Assembly (NCBI GenBank): GCA_964559435.1
Contig: CAZLHI010000012.1
Span: forward strand, 19,155 to 83,154
Reading direction: 5' to 3'
Source: Hebobacterum sp964559435
GTDB lineage: Bacteria > Armatimonadota > Hebobacteria > Hebobacterales > Hebobacteraceae
Length of the DNA: 64,000 bases
In this document: in pieces, positions 43,425 to 52,496 of the stretch
How the letters are laid out: each line of letters begins with the position of its first letter
Position numbering within the stretch: the first letter of the stretch is position 1
Translations under genes and position numbers: made by a program
The notes under the pieces: model-generated
The model's database searches: none
The model's input: only the letters and a program-made list of their open reading frames with translations
Told to the model about the DNA's origin: nothing

Positions 43425-44129
43425 ATGTCGAAGACAGCATCATCGGTCGATATCGCCGAAAATGTGGCCCGGGTCCGGGACCGCATCGCGCGGGCCGCAG
43501 AGCGCTGTGGCCGCTCGCCCGAGGACATCAGACTCGTGGCCGTATCGAAGGTCGTCGAGGCCGAGCAGGTCAGGCAGGCCGTGGCCGCGGGAATCACCGA
43601 CATCGGCGAGAACTACGTGCAGGAGGCGGCCGCAAAGCGGCCGGAAGTCGGCGGCGGGGCGCGGTGGCACATGATAGGCCACCTCCAGCGCAACAAGGCC
43701 GGGCAAGCCGTACAGATCTTTGACATGATACAGACGGTTGACAGCCAACGACTCGCCGAGGCCATAGGGCGCCGGGCCGAAGCCGCCGGCCGGACGATGT
43801 CCGTGCTGCTCCAGGTGAACACCTCGGGGGAAGAGAGCAAGTCCGGCGTGGCGCCGGAGGAGGTCGAAGGACTGCTCGATTCGGTTCGCGATATGCCCGG
43901 CCTAGGGGTCGAAGGAGTGATGACGATCGGCCGGTGGGACCCGGACCCGGAGAGAGCGCGGCCCGAGTTCAGGCTGTTGGCGGAGCTGGCGAGGGAGTTG
44001 AGAGATCGCAGCGGGATGGCGATGAAGTGGCTGTCGATGGGGATGAGCCACGACTTCGAGGTCGCCATCGAGGAGGGAGCAAACCTAATCAGGGTGGGAA
44101 CCGCGGTGTTCGGTCCTCGGCCGAGATAG
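43425..44129 (+). CDS. yggS: YggS/YlmE-family PLP homeostasis protein
   Basis: The 234-residue alanine-racemase-fold protein binds pyridoxal 5'-phosphate through the Lys in RLVAVSKVVEAEQV and shows IGENYVQEA, WHMIGHLQRNK and LSMGMSHDFEVAIEEGA in family order. It has no known catalysis but keeps PLP and amino acid balance. It is first of the sepF-proC-yggT group, the same order seen in many Gram-positives, and has its own promoter. Confidence 0.94.
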   Translation: MSKTASSVDIAENVARVRDRIARAAERCGRSPEDIRLVAVSKVVEAEQVRQAVAAGITDIGENYVQEAAAKRPEVGGGARWHMIGHLQRNKAGQAVQIFDMIQTVDSQRLAEAIGRRAEAAGRTMSVLLQVNTSGEESKSGVAPEEVEGLLDSVRDMPGLGVEGVMTIGRWDPDPERARPEFRLLAELARELRDRSGMAMKWLSMGMSHDFEVAIEEGANLIRVGTAVFGPRPR

Positions 44130-44198
44130 CCGCAACGCACAGCACAGCGACCTCAGCAGCAATCGATCGTACTAGCATCAACGGGAGGGCTATCGCAC

Positions 44199-44621
44199 AT
44201 GTTTGGCATCGTAGACAGGATCAAGTCCATGCTGTTCGCGGAGGGGGGGTACGGAGTGGTGCCACTGGAGGAGGACTATGAAAACGGCGCCCCGGCTCCG
44301 CGGCGTAGAGAGCGACTTATCAGGCTGCATTCGCGTGCGGGAGAGATATTCATTCGGCGTCCGCGCAACCAGGACGACGCTCGGATCTGTGTGGACTGTC
44401 TGCGAAGCCGGCGAGCGGTGGTCGTCAATCTGAAGGAAGTGCAGCCCGAGCATGCGCTGCGCGTGTTCGACTTCCTGGCGGGTGCGACGTACGCGGTGGG
44501 GGGACAACTGGAACAGGCAGGCGATGGCGTCTATCTCCTGACTCCGCAGAACATTGGCGTGATGGCGGAGGAAGAGGGAGGCCCGACGACGCCGAATTCA
44601 AACGTCTGGCAGGAGATCTGA
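44199..44621 (+). CDS. sepF: Cell division protein SepF
   Basis: SepF tethers and aligns FtsZ filaments at the membrane. The 140-residue protein has an amphipathic N-terminal membrane anchor (MFGIVDRIKSMLF), a short acidic linker, and the SepF core with AVVVNLKEV and RVFDFLAGATYAVGG (about 68-105), ending with a disordered tail. GGGAGGG lies before the ATG. The position between yggS and proC matches the conserved ylmEFG-type cluster. Neighbouring ftsA is not in the window, consistent with SepF acting as membrane tether. Confidence 0.94.
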   Translation: MFGIVDRIKSMLFAEGGYGVVPLEEDYENGAPAPRRRERLIRLHSRAGEIFIRRPRNQDDARICVDCLRSRRAVVVNLKEVQPEHALRVFDFLAGATYAVGGQLEQAGDGVYLLTPQNIGVMAEEEGGPTTPNSNVWQEI

Positions 44622-44697
44622 CCGGCCTCTATCCGGTCGCGCTGGCCGCACAGCGAAGGCCTTCTGCTCAGGGCAGGGGGCGGGGAGAGCGTCAACG

Positions 44698-44716
44698 CCG
44701 GAGGTGACCCCTCCGG
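44698..44716 (+). terminator. Stem-loop between sepF and proC
   Basis: CCGGAGG (44698-44704) pairs with CCTCCGG (44710-44716), five-base loop, followed by TCGTTCTCCTCTT. It is weak as a terminator and may only attenuate. GGGAGG then precedes the proC ATG. Confidence 0.4.
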
Positions 44717-44741
44717 TCGTTCTCCTCTTGGGAGGACCATT

Positions 44742-45560
44742 ATGCCACGCCAACACAGACTCGGAGTGATCGGGGTCGGCAACATGGGTTCCGCGTTGGT
44801 GCGCGGGATTGTCGAAGCCGGCGCGGTGCCGGCCGAGAAGGTCATCGTGGCCGATGTGGATGCGGCGCGGGCCTCCACACTGGCCGGCGAACTCAGCGTG
44901 AAGCAGGCCGGGTCGAATGCCGAGGCGGCCGCCGAGAGTGAATATGTCATCGTGGCCGTGAAGCCGAACACATTGCCTCAGGTGCTGGAGGAGATCGGGC
45001 CGGTCCTCGACGAGGATCAGACGGTGGTATCCATCGCAGCCGGCGTGACGCTCGCGCGGATCGCCCGGCACCTCGGGCACCACAAGCCCGCCCTTGTTCG
45101 TGTGATGCCCAATACGCCCGCCCTCGTCGGCGCAGGGGTGTCTGCGGTGGCCGCGCCGGGAGTGCCGGCCGAACGAGTGGCCGTGCTCAAAGACATGCTG
45201 CGCGCGGTCGGCGAAGTCGTGGAGGTGCAGGAAGAGCTCATGGATGCCGTGACCGGCTTATCGGGGAGCGGCCCGGCCTTTGTTTTCTCGATGATCGAAG
45301 GGCTTATCGCCGGTGGCGTGACGGCCGGGCTGCAGGCGTCTACTGCCCTGCTGCTGGCCGTGCAGACGGTTTTGGGAGCCGCGAGGCTCATGCAGGAGAC
45401 CCATCAACAGCCAGGCGCTCTCAAGGATGCGGTTGCGTCGCCCGGCGGGACCACTGAAGCGGGGTTGTCAGAGCTCATGGATGGTGGGTTCCAGGAACTG
45501 GTGGAGAAGGCCGTGCGGGCCGCCGCGGCTCGTTCCCGGGAGATCTCCCAAGGGGAGTAG
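44742..45560 (+). CDS. proC: Pyrroline-5-carboxylate reductase
   Basis: ProC makes proline from pyrroline-5-carboxylate with NADPH. The 272-residue protein has the loop LGVIGVGNMGSALVRGI, VIVAVKPNTLPQVL, VRVMPNTPALVGAG, and the C-terminal signature with DAVTGLSGSGPAFVFSMIE and LKDAVASPGGTTEAGL. It lies between sepF and yggT, as in many bacteria where yggS, proC and yggT cluster. Confidence 0.95.
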   Translation: MPRQHRLGVIGVGNMGSALVRGIVEAGAVPAEKVIVADVDAARASTLAGELSVKQAGSNAEAAAESEYVIVAVKPNTLPQVLEEIGPVLDEDQTVVSIAAGVTLARIARHLGHHKPALVRVMPNTPALVGAGVSAVAAPGVPAERVAVLKDMLRAVGEVVEVQEELMDAVTGLSGSGPAFVFSMIEGLIAGGVTAGLQASTALLLAVQTVLGAARLMQETHQQPGALKDAVASPGGTTEAGLSELMDGGFQELVEKAVRAAAARSREISQGE

Positions 45561-45562
45561 TT

Positions 45563-45835
45563 GTGAGCCCCGTTCAAAGATTGCTTCTGCTTGTTATCCA
45601 GGTGATGATGGCAGCTATCATCGGCAGCGTGATCATCTCTTGGTTGAGGATGTTCCGGGTACGCGTGCCGTATGGCAATCCGCTTGTGCGCCTCATCGAG
45701 GAGACAGCCAATCTCCTGCTGCGACCGATTCGGAATGCAATGCCAATGACGGGCGGAGGCCTGGATTTCAGCCCTCTGGTGGCTCTGATCATCCTTTCGA
45801 TCATGCAGGCCATAGTGCTGAGACTGCCCATCTAG
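45563..45835 (+). CDS. yggT: YggT/YlmG family membrane protein
   Basis: The 90-residue protein has two membrane helices (about 5-25 and 66-88) flanking the hallmark RVPYGNPLVRLIEETANLLL-type amphipathic segment and PIRNAMPM. GTG 45563 is preceded by GGGGAG two bases after the proC stop. YggT/YlmG proteins affect cell division and nucleoid distribution; the mechanism is unclear. Confidence 0.9.
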   Translation: MSPVQRLLLLVIQVMMAAIIGSVIISWLRMFRVRVPYGNPLVRLIEETANLLLRPIRNAMPMTGGGLDFSPLVALIILSIMQAIVLRLPI

Positions 45836-45851
45836 AATCCAGAGTCCAAGG

Positions 45852-47234
45852 TTGGAGAGCGCTCCTCAAGCTGACTGGAAGTCGGGACTGCGTACCGTCG
45901 CCTTTGCACTGCTGGCGGCAGCGATCGTGCTTGGCCTGGTGAGCGGATGGTACATGCCATTTGCGGAGGAGGCCAGGCCCGGCGAGGCGCGGATGCTTGT
46001 GCGTGGCGGCGACAGATTCATGCAGGCCTACTACCTCGCGCTCGACGCTGGCTGGGAGGAAGACCGAGCTCGATCGCTACTGCTTCGACGGGCAGGTGAG
46101 TTCTATCTCGCGGCAAGGGAGGCGGACCCGGACGATCTGCGAACCAGCCTGTCCGCGGCGCTCGTGCTGTGCGCGCTGGGCCGAAGGATCGAAGCCGCCT
46201 CTCGTCTCAGACCATGGGAAAGAGGCCAGCTTCCCGAGCCTACGCGGAAGGCGGTGGGAGCGGCTTACGCGATGGTGCTCTCCGAGCACCCCGCGCCGGA
46301 GGCCCTCGAGAACGCTCATGACTATCTCTTCGGCTTGGGACCCGGTCCGCTGCTGATCGCCAACGGGTATCGGGATATCGGAGAGGCGACGCGCGCGGAA
46401 GCAACGCTGGCGGAGGCGGCAGCACAGTCGCGCCCGCTTCGTCGGACGCTGATCATTGCAGTCGGAGTGAACGGCGGCATCGTCCTGTGGGGGGTGGTGT
46501 GGCTGTTGCAGGCTCTCGTGCGGCGGCGCTCTCGCGCCCCGGCGACAGACTCGGCCCACGGGCCGGCCAGCACTTTGCTGGGCCCCAGGGAGGCAACGGA
46601 GGCGTTCATTCTCTGGGTCTTCTTCGGCACAGTGTTCAGCAAGGCACTGTCGTCCCTGCCGGCCGAGGCCGAGGCGTTCGCACTGGCGTCGCCGGCTCCC
46701 TCGGTGCTGGCGGCCCTCATCGCCATCGCATGGGTCTGGTTGGCGGCCCCGCGGGGGGCGCGTGTCGGGTGGCGGCTGACCTCACTGCGGTCACGCGTCG
46801 CGGCCGGCCTGGCCGGCGCCGGGCTCTCCGTCATACCAGTGCTGCTCATTTACAGGGTCATTCAGGAGAGGTTGGGAAGATCCCCGGCCGATGATCCCGT
46901 GCTTCAGTTGCTCACGCTGCCCGAGACGGTGTGGGGGAAGGCTCTCATTGTGGTCGCCGTCGGCATGGTTGCGCCGGCGCTCGAAGAGACCCTGTTTCGG
47001 GGGATACTCTTTGGCGGCCTGCGCCGGCGGTGGTCGTTCTGGGCTGCTTCCACGGTGAGCGCCGCCCTGTTCGCCATAGTACACCTCAACGTGGCCGGCT
47101 TCGCGTCGTACTTCTTGCTCGGATTGCTGTTCGCCTACCTGTTCGAGCGCACTCAGTCGCTGGCCGCGCCTTGGGCTGCACACGCCGCTTTCAACATGTT
47201 CAACCTCGTCATGCTGTTCGCCCTGTTCGGCTGA
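45852..47234 (+). CDS. CPBP-family intramembrane protease with N-terminal helical region
   Basis: The 460-residue protein has an N-terminal membrane helix (about 15-35), a soluble helical region (about 45-190) resembling TPR-like repeats (FYLAAREADPDDLRTSLSAA), then a long membrane domain. The C-terminal part has the CPBP glutamic-protease motifs: APALEETLFRG (EExxxR), FAIVHLN and AHAAFNMFN. A TTG start at 45852 fits. These proteases cleave near membranes or act in prenylated-peptide processing; the substrate here is unknown. The long N-terminal region is atypical. Its stop overlaps the next gene (TGATG). Confidence 0.85.
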   Translation: MESAPQADWKSGLRTVAFALLAAAIVLGLVSGWYMPFAEEARPGEARMLVRGGDRFMQAYYLALDAGWEEDRARSLLLRRAGEFYLAAREADPDDLRTSLSAALVLCALGRRIEAASRLRPWERGQLPEPTRKAVGAAYAMVLSEHPAPEALENAHDYLFGLGPGPLLIANGYRDIGEATRAEATLAEAAAQSRPLRRTLIIAVGVNGGIVLWGVVWLLQALVRRRSRAPATDSAHGPASTLLGPREATEAFILWVFFGTVFSKALSSLPAEAEAFALASPAPSVLAALIAIAWVWLAAPRGARVGWRLTSLRSRVAAGLAGAGLSVIPVLLIYRVIQERLGRSPADDPVLQLLTLPETVWGKALIVVAVGMVAPALEETLFRGILFGGLRRRWSFWAASTVSAALFAIVHLNVAGFASYFLLGLLFAYLFERTQSLAAPWAAHAAFNMFNLVMLFALFG

Positions 47235-47539
47235 TGAGCAGCAGCTCTTCCGGAAACGAGGAACTGTTCACCATATGGGTGCGTCCGCGTTCGGCGCGTT
47301 CGGGCATCGAGCGCGGCAGCGACGGCAGCATCGTCGTGCGCGTGCACGCGCCGCCGGCCGAGGGAGCGGCCAACCGGGAGTGCGAGGCGATTGTCGCCAA
47401 AGCGTTGGCGCTGCCGAAGTCGGCCGTCCGCATTGTTCGCGGGCACAGAAGCCGGGCCAAACGGGTTGCGGTGTCCGGGCTTTCGCCGGCCGAGACCCGG
47501 GCTCGCCTCGACGCGGCGGCCGGAGGACGGCCCTCGTGA
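47234..47539 (+). CDS. yggU: DUF167/YggU family protein
   Basis: The 101-residue protein shows the DUF167 core: IWVRPRSARSGIERG, VRVHAPPAEGAANRECEAIV, ALPKSAVRIVRGHRSRAKRV. It starts in the stop of the protease gene and its own stop overlaps the glycosyltransferase GTG. YggU-type proteins commonly lie beside yggT; the function is unknown. Confidence 0.9.
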   Translation: MSSSSSGNEELFTIWVRPRSARSGIERGSDGSIVVRVHAPPAEGAANRECEAIVAKALALPKSAVRIVRGHRSRAKRVAVSGLSPAETRARLDAAAGGRPS

Positions 47540-48261
47540 GCGGGAAGGCGGCGGCGCCCTTTGTGTCGGTGGTGATCCCTGCCTATAATGAGGAAAAGCG
47601 GCTGGGGCCGACGCTGGCGAGGATCAAGGAGTATTTGGCGGCGCAGGACTACAGCTCCGAGGTGCTGGTGGTGGACAATGGGAGCCTGGATCGGACGATC
47701 GAAGTGGCGCGGGAGGCGGGGGTGGAGGTGATCGAGGAGCCGCGCCGCGGGAAGGGCGCGGCCGTGCGAACCGGCATGCTGGCAGCGCGGGGCGAGTATA
47801 TTCTGTTCTCGGACGCGGACCTTTCGACGCCGATCGAGGAGGTCGAGAAGCTGATGGGAGAGCTGCGGGCGGGCGCGGATGTGGCCATCGCTTCTCGCGG
47901 CCTGCCGGAGTCGAACCTGGTGAAGCGACAGCCCTGGTACCGGGAGATGGTGGGCAGGGCCGGCAACGTGCTGGTGCGGCTGGTCGCGGTGCGCGGGATA
48001 GCGGATACGCAATGCGGGTTCAAGGTCTTCCCGAGAGAGGTCGCCCGGCGGGTCTTCCCGGCGCAGCGGATGACGGGCGCGGCCTTCGACGTCGAGGTGC
48101 TGTTCATCGTGCGGCACGCGGGATGGAAGATCGCCGAGGTACCGGTCACGTGGATAGACTCGCCCGACACCCGCTTCAGCCGCGTGCGCGACTCCCTGGA
48201 CGCTCTGAAGGACCTCGCGCGCATCCGGGTCAACTGGCTGCTGGGACGGTATCGGCTATGA
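47536..48261 (+). CDS. GT2 glycosyltransferase, dolichyl-phosphate-mannose-synthase type
   Basis: The 241-residue enzyme has the GT2/GT-A landmarks SVVIPAYNEEKRLGPTLARI, LVVDNGSLDRT, LFSDADLSTPIEE (DXD-like metal site) and ADTQCGFKVFPREVARRVF. It lacks a C-terminal membrane domain, so it should be soluble or peripheral and transfer a sugar to a polyprenyl phosphate. GTG 47536 overlaps the yggU stop and its end overlaps rfbD, so the pair probably makes a lipid-linked or rhamnose-containing envelope sugar. Confidence 0.88.
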   Translation: MSGKAAAPFVSVVIPAYNEEKRLGPTLARIKEYLAAQDYSSEVLVVDNGSLDRTIEVAREAGVEVIEEPRRGKGAAVRTGMLAARGEYILFSDADLSTPIEEVEKLMGELRAGADVAIASRGLPESNLVKRQPWYREMVGRAGNVLVRLVAVRGIADTQCGFKVFPREVARRVFPAQRMTGAAFDVEVLFIVRHAGWKIAEVPVTWIDSPDTRFSRVRDSLDALKDLARIRVNWLLGRYRL

Positions 48262-49103
48262 AGGTTCTCGTTACCGGTGCACGCGGGATGCTCGGCCGCG
48301 ACCTGTGCGAGGCGCTCTCAGGCCGCCAGGAAGTTGTCGGGGTCGACCTCGAAGACTTCGACGTGACGGTCGAGGCCGCCGTTCGAGACGCGCTCGCCGC
48401 GGCCAAGCCCGAGGCCGTTGTTCACTGCGCGGCCTGGACAGACGTAGATGGCTGCGAGCGCGACCCAACCCGCGCATTCCAACACAACGCTCAGGGCACG
48501 TGGAACGTTGCGGCCGCGGCCGCGGAGACCGGCGCGGCCGTGGTCTACATGAGCACCGACTACGTGTTCGACGGCAAGAAAGGTGAGCCGTATACCGAGT
48601 TCGATGCCCCGAATCCCCTGAACGTCTATGGGGCATCGAAGCTGGCCGGCGAGGGCGCGGTCCGGGACCTCGTGCCGCGTCACTACATTGTGCGCAGCGC
48701 CTGGCTGTTCGGCGCGGGCGGGGAGAACTTCGTGTCGACGATCCTGAAGGCCGCGGCCGACCGCGATGAGATCAGGGTCGTGGGCGACCAGTTCGGCTCG
48801 CCGACCTACGCTCGCGACCTAGCGGACGCCATAGCCAATCTCGTGCTATCCGAGCGGCTCCTCCCAGGGACCTATCATCTGGTAAACTCCGGGGTCTGCT
48901 CCTGGGCCGAGCTGGCCGCAGAAGCGCTGACTGCGGCCGGCAAGAGCGTGCGGGTGGAGCCGATAACCTCAGCCGAGTGGCCCAGCCCAGCGCCGCGGCC
49001 GGCGTATTCGGCGCTGCGCTCTCGATGGCTGGAGCTTCAGAGCATCCCCGCTCTGCGGGACTGGCGAGAGGCGGTCAGGAGTTATCTCGAGGAAGCTGTG
49101 TGA
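48258..49103 (+). CDS. rfbD: dTDP-4-dehydrorhamnose reductase
   Basis: RfbD makes dTDP-rhamnose in the last step. The 281-residue SDR protein has the KVLVTGARGMLG NADP loop, HCAAWTDVDGCE, STDYVFDG and the YxxxK site in VYGASKLAGEG. RVVGDQFGSPTYARDLADA matches the family. No other rfb genes are in the window. The 3' end shares its stop with the ileS ATG (TGATG). Confidence 0.92.
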   Translation: MKVLVTGARGMLGRDLCEALSGRQEVVGVDLEDFDVTVEAAVRDALAAAKPEAVVHCAAWTDVDGCERDPTRAFQHNAQGTWNVAAAAAETGAAVVYMSTDYVFDGKKGEPYTEFDAPNPLNVYGASKLAGEGAVRDLVPRHYIVRSAWLFGAGGENFVSTILKAAADRDEIRVVGDQFGSPTYARDLADAIANLVLSERLLPGTYHLVNSGVCSWAELAAEALTAAGKSVRVEPITSAEWPSPAPRPAYSALRSRWLELQSIPALRDWREAVRSYLEEAV

Positions 49104-51913
49104 TGGCGAAGATGAGCGACTATCAGAAGACTCTGAACCTTCCTAAGACCGACTTCCCTATGCGGGCCAACCTGCGAGAGATGGAGCCTCGCATTCAGCA
49201 GTTCTGGGAAGAGATCGACCTCTATCGCAAGGTTCAGGATCTCCGGAAGGGCGGCCCGCAGTACATCCTGCACGACGGCCCGCCTTTCTCCAACGGTGAC
49301 ATTCACCTGGGCCAGGCGCTGAATAAGGTCCTCAAGGACGTTGTCGTCAAGTACAAGACTATGCGCGGGTTCGATTCGCCCTTCGTGCCCGGCTGGGACA
49401 ACCACGGGCTGCCGACCGAGATCGCCGCCATTCGCACCTTCGACATCGACCGTCACCAGATCGACCCCGCGGAGCTTCGCGAGCGGTCCGCGGAGACAGC
49501 GCGCCACTACGTGGGTGTGCAGCGGGACCAGTTCCGGCGCCTGGGTGTTCGCGGGGACTGGAGTCATCCGTACCTGACGATGGACCGGGAGTACGAGGCC
49601 TCGGTCCTGGAAACATTCCAGAGGTTTGTGCAGCGGGAGTGCGTGTACCGGGGTCTGAAGCCCGTCCACTGGTGTCCCGAATGCGAGACCGCGCTGGCCG
49701 ATGCGGAGCTCGAGTACGCCGAAGCGGCGTCGCTCTCGGTGTACGTGCGATTCCCCGTGGTCTCGCTGCCATCGGAGGCGCTCGGGGACATACCCGTGGT
49801 GGGGGCCGTGTCCTTTGTGGTGTGGACGACGACGCCGTGGACGCTGCCGGCCGATGTTGCGGTTGCGGTTCATCCCGACCTCGAATACGTGCTTGTGAAG
49901 ACGCCGGAAGAGTATCTGGTCACCGCCAGAGGTCTCATGGACGACACGATGGAGGCGCTGGGCGTCGAGGACCATGAGGCGGTGTCGTCGGCCAAAGGGG
50001 CCGCCCTGGAAGGTGGAAAGCTTCGCCATCCATTCGAGGACCGCGAGGTGCCGGTGGTTCTCGCTGATTACGTCACACTCGACCAGGGCACGGGATGTGT
50101 TCACACTGCCCCCGGGCACGGCCGGGAGGACTTCGAAACCGGTCAGAAGTACGGGCTTCCCACGCTCCAGCCTTTGGATGCGAGGGGCGTGTTCACGGCC
50201 GAGGGAGGCAAGTTCGCGGGGCTGTCCCACACGGCGGCAGACCCGAAGATTGTTGAGGAGATGGAGAGGCGGGGCACGCTGCTGAAGTCCGGGCACTACC
50301 AGCACCAGTATCCGCACTGCTGGCGCTGCGACTCGCCCGTGATCTTTCGAGCGACACGGCAGTGGTTTGTGGACCTTTCGAGATTCACGGCCCAGGCGCT
50401 CGATGAGGTGGAGCAGGTCGTGTGGATACCGCCGTGGGGCAGACTCCGCATCGGAGGCATGATGGAGGAGCGCCCCGATTGGTGTATCTCGCGCCAGAGA
50501 GTCTGGGGGATACCGATACCGACCCTGTACTGTGAAGACTGCGGTCACGAGCTCTTGAGCCTGGACGTGATCGGCCGTGCCGTCGAGATAGTGCGGAAGG
50601 GCGGCGCGGCGGCCTGGCACAGCATACCCATTGAAGAGGTCGTTCCTGCGGGTACCTCGTGCGAGCAGTGCAGGGGTAAGCGGTTCAGGCGGGAGCGCGA
50701 TATCTTCGACGTGTGGTTCGAGTCGGGCTCGAGCCATGCTGCGGTGCTGAAGACCCGTCCGGATCTCCGCTGGCCCGCCGACTTGTATCTGGAGGGCCAC
50801 GATCAGTACCGAGGCTGGTTCCAGCTGTCGCTGTGGAACGCGCTCATCAGCCAGGGGAGGAGGCCCTACCAGACCGTTCTCACAACCGGGTTTGTCCTCG
50901 ACGCGCAGGGCCGCAAGATGTCCAAGCGGCTGGGCAACGCCATCGATCCCCAGGAGGTCGTGCGGGATCTGGGCGCGGAGATCCTGCGGCTGTGGGTTTC
51001 GTACATAGACTTCAAGGAAGACATGCCGACGGGCCGCGACATCTTCAGCCAAGTGGTCGACGGGTATCGGCGGCTGCGTAACACGCTCCGCTTCATGCTC
51101 GCCAATCTGTACGATTTCGAGCCCGGCCGAGACACGGTTTCGAAGGCGGAAATGCGGGAAGTCGATCGCTGGGCGCTCCACCAGACGGAGCGGCTTCTGG
51201 AGCGCGTGAGGCGAGCCTACGACGAGTTCGAGTTCCACCAGGTGTACTATCGGGTACACGAGTTCTGCGCCGTGCAATTGAGCCAAATCTATCTTGACTT
51301 GCTAAAGGACAGACTCTATACTTACCCGCCAAAAAGCCGGGGCCGGCGTTCCGCACAGACGGCTCTCTGGGTGTTGCTCACAACGATCTCGAAGGCACTC
51401 ACGCCGATCCTCAGCCACACGACCGAGGAGGTCTGGCAGCGCCTGCTCGCCTGGGAAGGAAAGGAGGAGAGCATTCAGCTAGCCGACTGGCCGGACCTGT
51501 CGGAGTGGCGTGACGGCGAACTGGGGGAGCGGTGGCACAAGACAATCGTGCCCTACTTCGAGCAGGCCGACCGAGCTGTTGAGCACTTTCGACAGCACGG
51601 TGTGATCCGCCAGCCGATGGAGGCCGAGCTCACGCTCTACTGCGGCGAGCAGCACTGGAAGCGCCTGCTGGGCGCCCTCGGCCAAGACGATCTCGCGGCC
51701 GCCAACGGAGTGTCGCAGGTCAGCTACGGAGGGCCGATCGATGCTGCGCCGGCTGATGCCTACGAGGCGGACGGCGATCAGCCCATGCGCATCGCGGGTA
51801 GGTGTCTGGAAGCGGCCAGGTGCGAGAGGTGCTGGCGCCGACAGGACTCTGTGGGCGAGGACGCACAGCATCCGGGGCTTTGCGCTCGGTGTGTGGAATA
51901 TGTGACTGCGTGA
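49103..51913 (+). CDS. ileS: Isoleucyl-tRNA synthetase
   Basis: The 936-residue class I synthetase has the HIGH-type site FSNGDIHLGQALNK (about 62-75), the CP1 editing domain (TTPWTLPADVAVAVHP, DYVTLDQGTGCVHTAPGHG), KMSKS-type KMSKRLGN (605-612), and a C-terminal zinc finger CERCW...CARC (about 905-930). The start at 49103 overlaps the rfbD stop; a 42-codon longer frame is not supported. The length is typical of the bacterial form. It sits in the conserved ileS-dksA-lspA order. Confidence 0.96.
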   Translation: MAKMSDYQKTLNLPKTDFPMRANLREMEPRIQQFWEEIDLYRKVQDLRKGGPQYILHDGPPFSNGDIHLGQALNKVLKDVVVKYKTMRGFDSPFVPGWDNHGLPTEIAAIRTFDIDRHQIDPAELRERSAETARHYVGVQRDQFRRLGVRGDWSHPYLTMDREYEASVLETFQRFVQRECVYRGLKPVHWCPECETALADAELEYAEAASLSVYVRFPVVSLPSEALGDIPVVGAVSFVVWTTTPWTLPADVAVAVHPDLEYVLVKTPEEYLVTARGLMDDTMEALGVEDHEAVSSAKGAALEGGKLRHPFEDREVPVVLADYVTLDQGTGCVHTAPGHGREDFETGQKYGLPTLQPLDARGVFTAEGGKFAGLSHTAADPKIVEEMERRGTLLKSGHYQHQYPHCWRCDSPVIFRATRQWFVDLSRFTAQALDEVEQVVWIPPWGRLRIGGMMEERPDWCISRQRVWGIPIPTLYCEDCGHELLSLDVIGRAVEIVRKGGAAAWHSIPIEEVVPAGTSCEQCRGKRFRRERDIFDVWFESGSSHAAVLKTRPDLRWPADLYLEGHDQYRGWFQLSLWNALISQGRRPYQTVLTTGFVLDAQGRKMSKRLGNAIDPQEVVRDLGAEILRLWVSYIDFKEDMPTGRDIFSQVVDGYRRLRNTLRFMLANLYDFEPGRDTVSKAEMREVDRWALHQTERLLERVRRAYDEFEFHQVYYRVHEFCAVQLSQIYLDLLKDRLYTYPPKSRGRRSAQTALWVLLTTISKALTPILSHTTEEVWQRLLAWEGKEESIQLADWPDLSEWRDGELGERWHKTIVPYFEQADRAVEHFRQHGVIRQPMEAELTLYCGEQHWKRLLGALGQDDLAAANGVSQVSYGGPIDAAPADAYEADGDQPMRIAGRCLEAARCERCWRRQDSVGEDAQHPGLCARCVEYVTA

Positions 51914-51926
51914 CGCAGCCCTGCGT

Positions 51927-51955
51927 TTGGTTGGGCGGACGCGGGGTAATACTAG
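51927..51955 (+). promoter_or_regulatory. Possible promoter, TTGGTT-N17-TACTAG
   Basis: The -35 TTGGTT (51927-51932) and weak -10 TACTAG (51950-51955) are 17 bp apart, after ileS and before the DksA/TraR gene. The hexamer match is only moderate. Confidence 0.4.
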
Positions 51956-52011
51956 TAAGCGTCCATTATCCCGGCAGAGAACTCGGGTGGAGCGAAAGGA
52001 CTGGATGGGCA

Positions 52012-52494
52012 ATGGCCGTGAAAGCTGCGGTCAAGAGCAAGGCGAAGAAGAAGCCGAGGAGCGAGGCGAAGGCGAAGGTCAAGGTCAAGGGGGCTCGAAG
52101 GAGGGCCGCCGGGCGCAGAGAGAAAGCTCGCTCGCAGGATATGGAGCAATTCCGCGAGCAGCTGCTGGCGGAGCGTGCACGACTCGAAGAAGAACTGCAC
52201 GAGATCGAGAGTCGCGCCGCCCGTGTCGACGAGTCAGACCGCGCCAACGAGCTGTCGGCTTACGACGACCATCCTGCGGACCTCGCGTCCGAGACTTTCG
52301 AGCGCGAGAAAGACCTGGCAATCGGGGAGAGCGTGGAGCACATGCTCCACAAGGTCATCAACGCGCTGGAGAAGATCGATCGAGGCACCTACGGGCTGTG
52401 CGACGCCTGCGGGCGGCCCATCAAGAAGGCCCGTCTCAAGGCCCTGCCATTCGCCACGCTGTGCCTGGCGTGCCAGGACAGACTGGAGAGCTAA
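52012..52494 (+). CDS. DksA/TraR-type zinc-finger protein with Lys-rich tail
   Basis: The 160-residue protein starts with about 45 residues rich in Lys, Ala and Arg, then a coiled-coil (QLLAERARLEEELHEIESRA, about 50-90) and the C4 zinc finger CDACGRPIKKARLKALP then CLACQ (about 125-155). This matches YteA/DksA-like proteins that bind near RNA polymerase's secondary channel. The basic tail is not normal for DksA and resembles histone H1-like or nucleoid-binding tails. It precedes lspA by two bases, the common neighbour order. Confidence 0.88.
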   Translation: MAVKAAVKSKAKKKPRSEAKAKVKVKGARRRAAGRREKARSQDMEQFREQLLAERARLEEELHEIESRAARVDESDRANELSAYDDHPADLASETFEREKDLAIGESVEHMLHKVINALEKIDRGTYGLCDACGRPIKKARLKALPFATLCLACQDRLES

Positions 52495-52496
52495 CG

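Noticed and set aside
47582..47590. TATAAT-like hexamer in the GT2 gene
   Set aside because: It is part of the coding AYNEE motif and has no partner -35.
49082..51286. 734-residue minus-strand frame opposite ileS
   Set aside because: Shadow frame without family motifs; ileS motifs are complete on the other strand.
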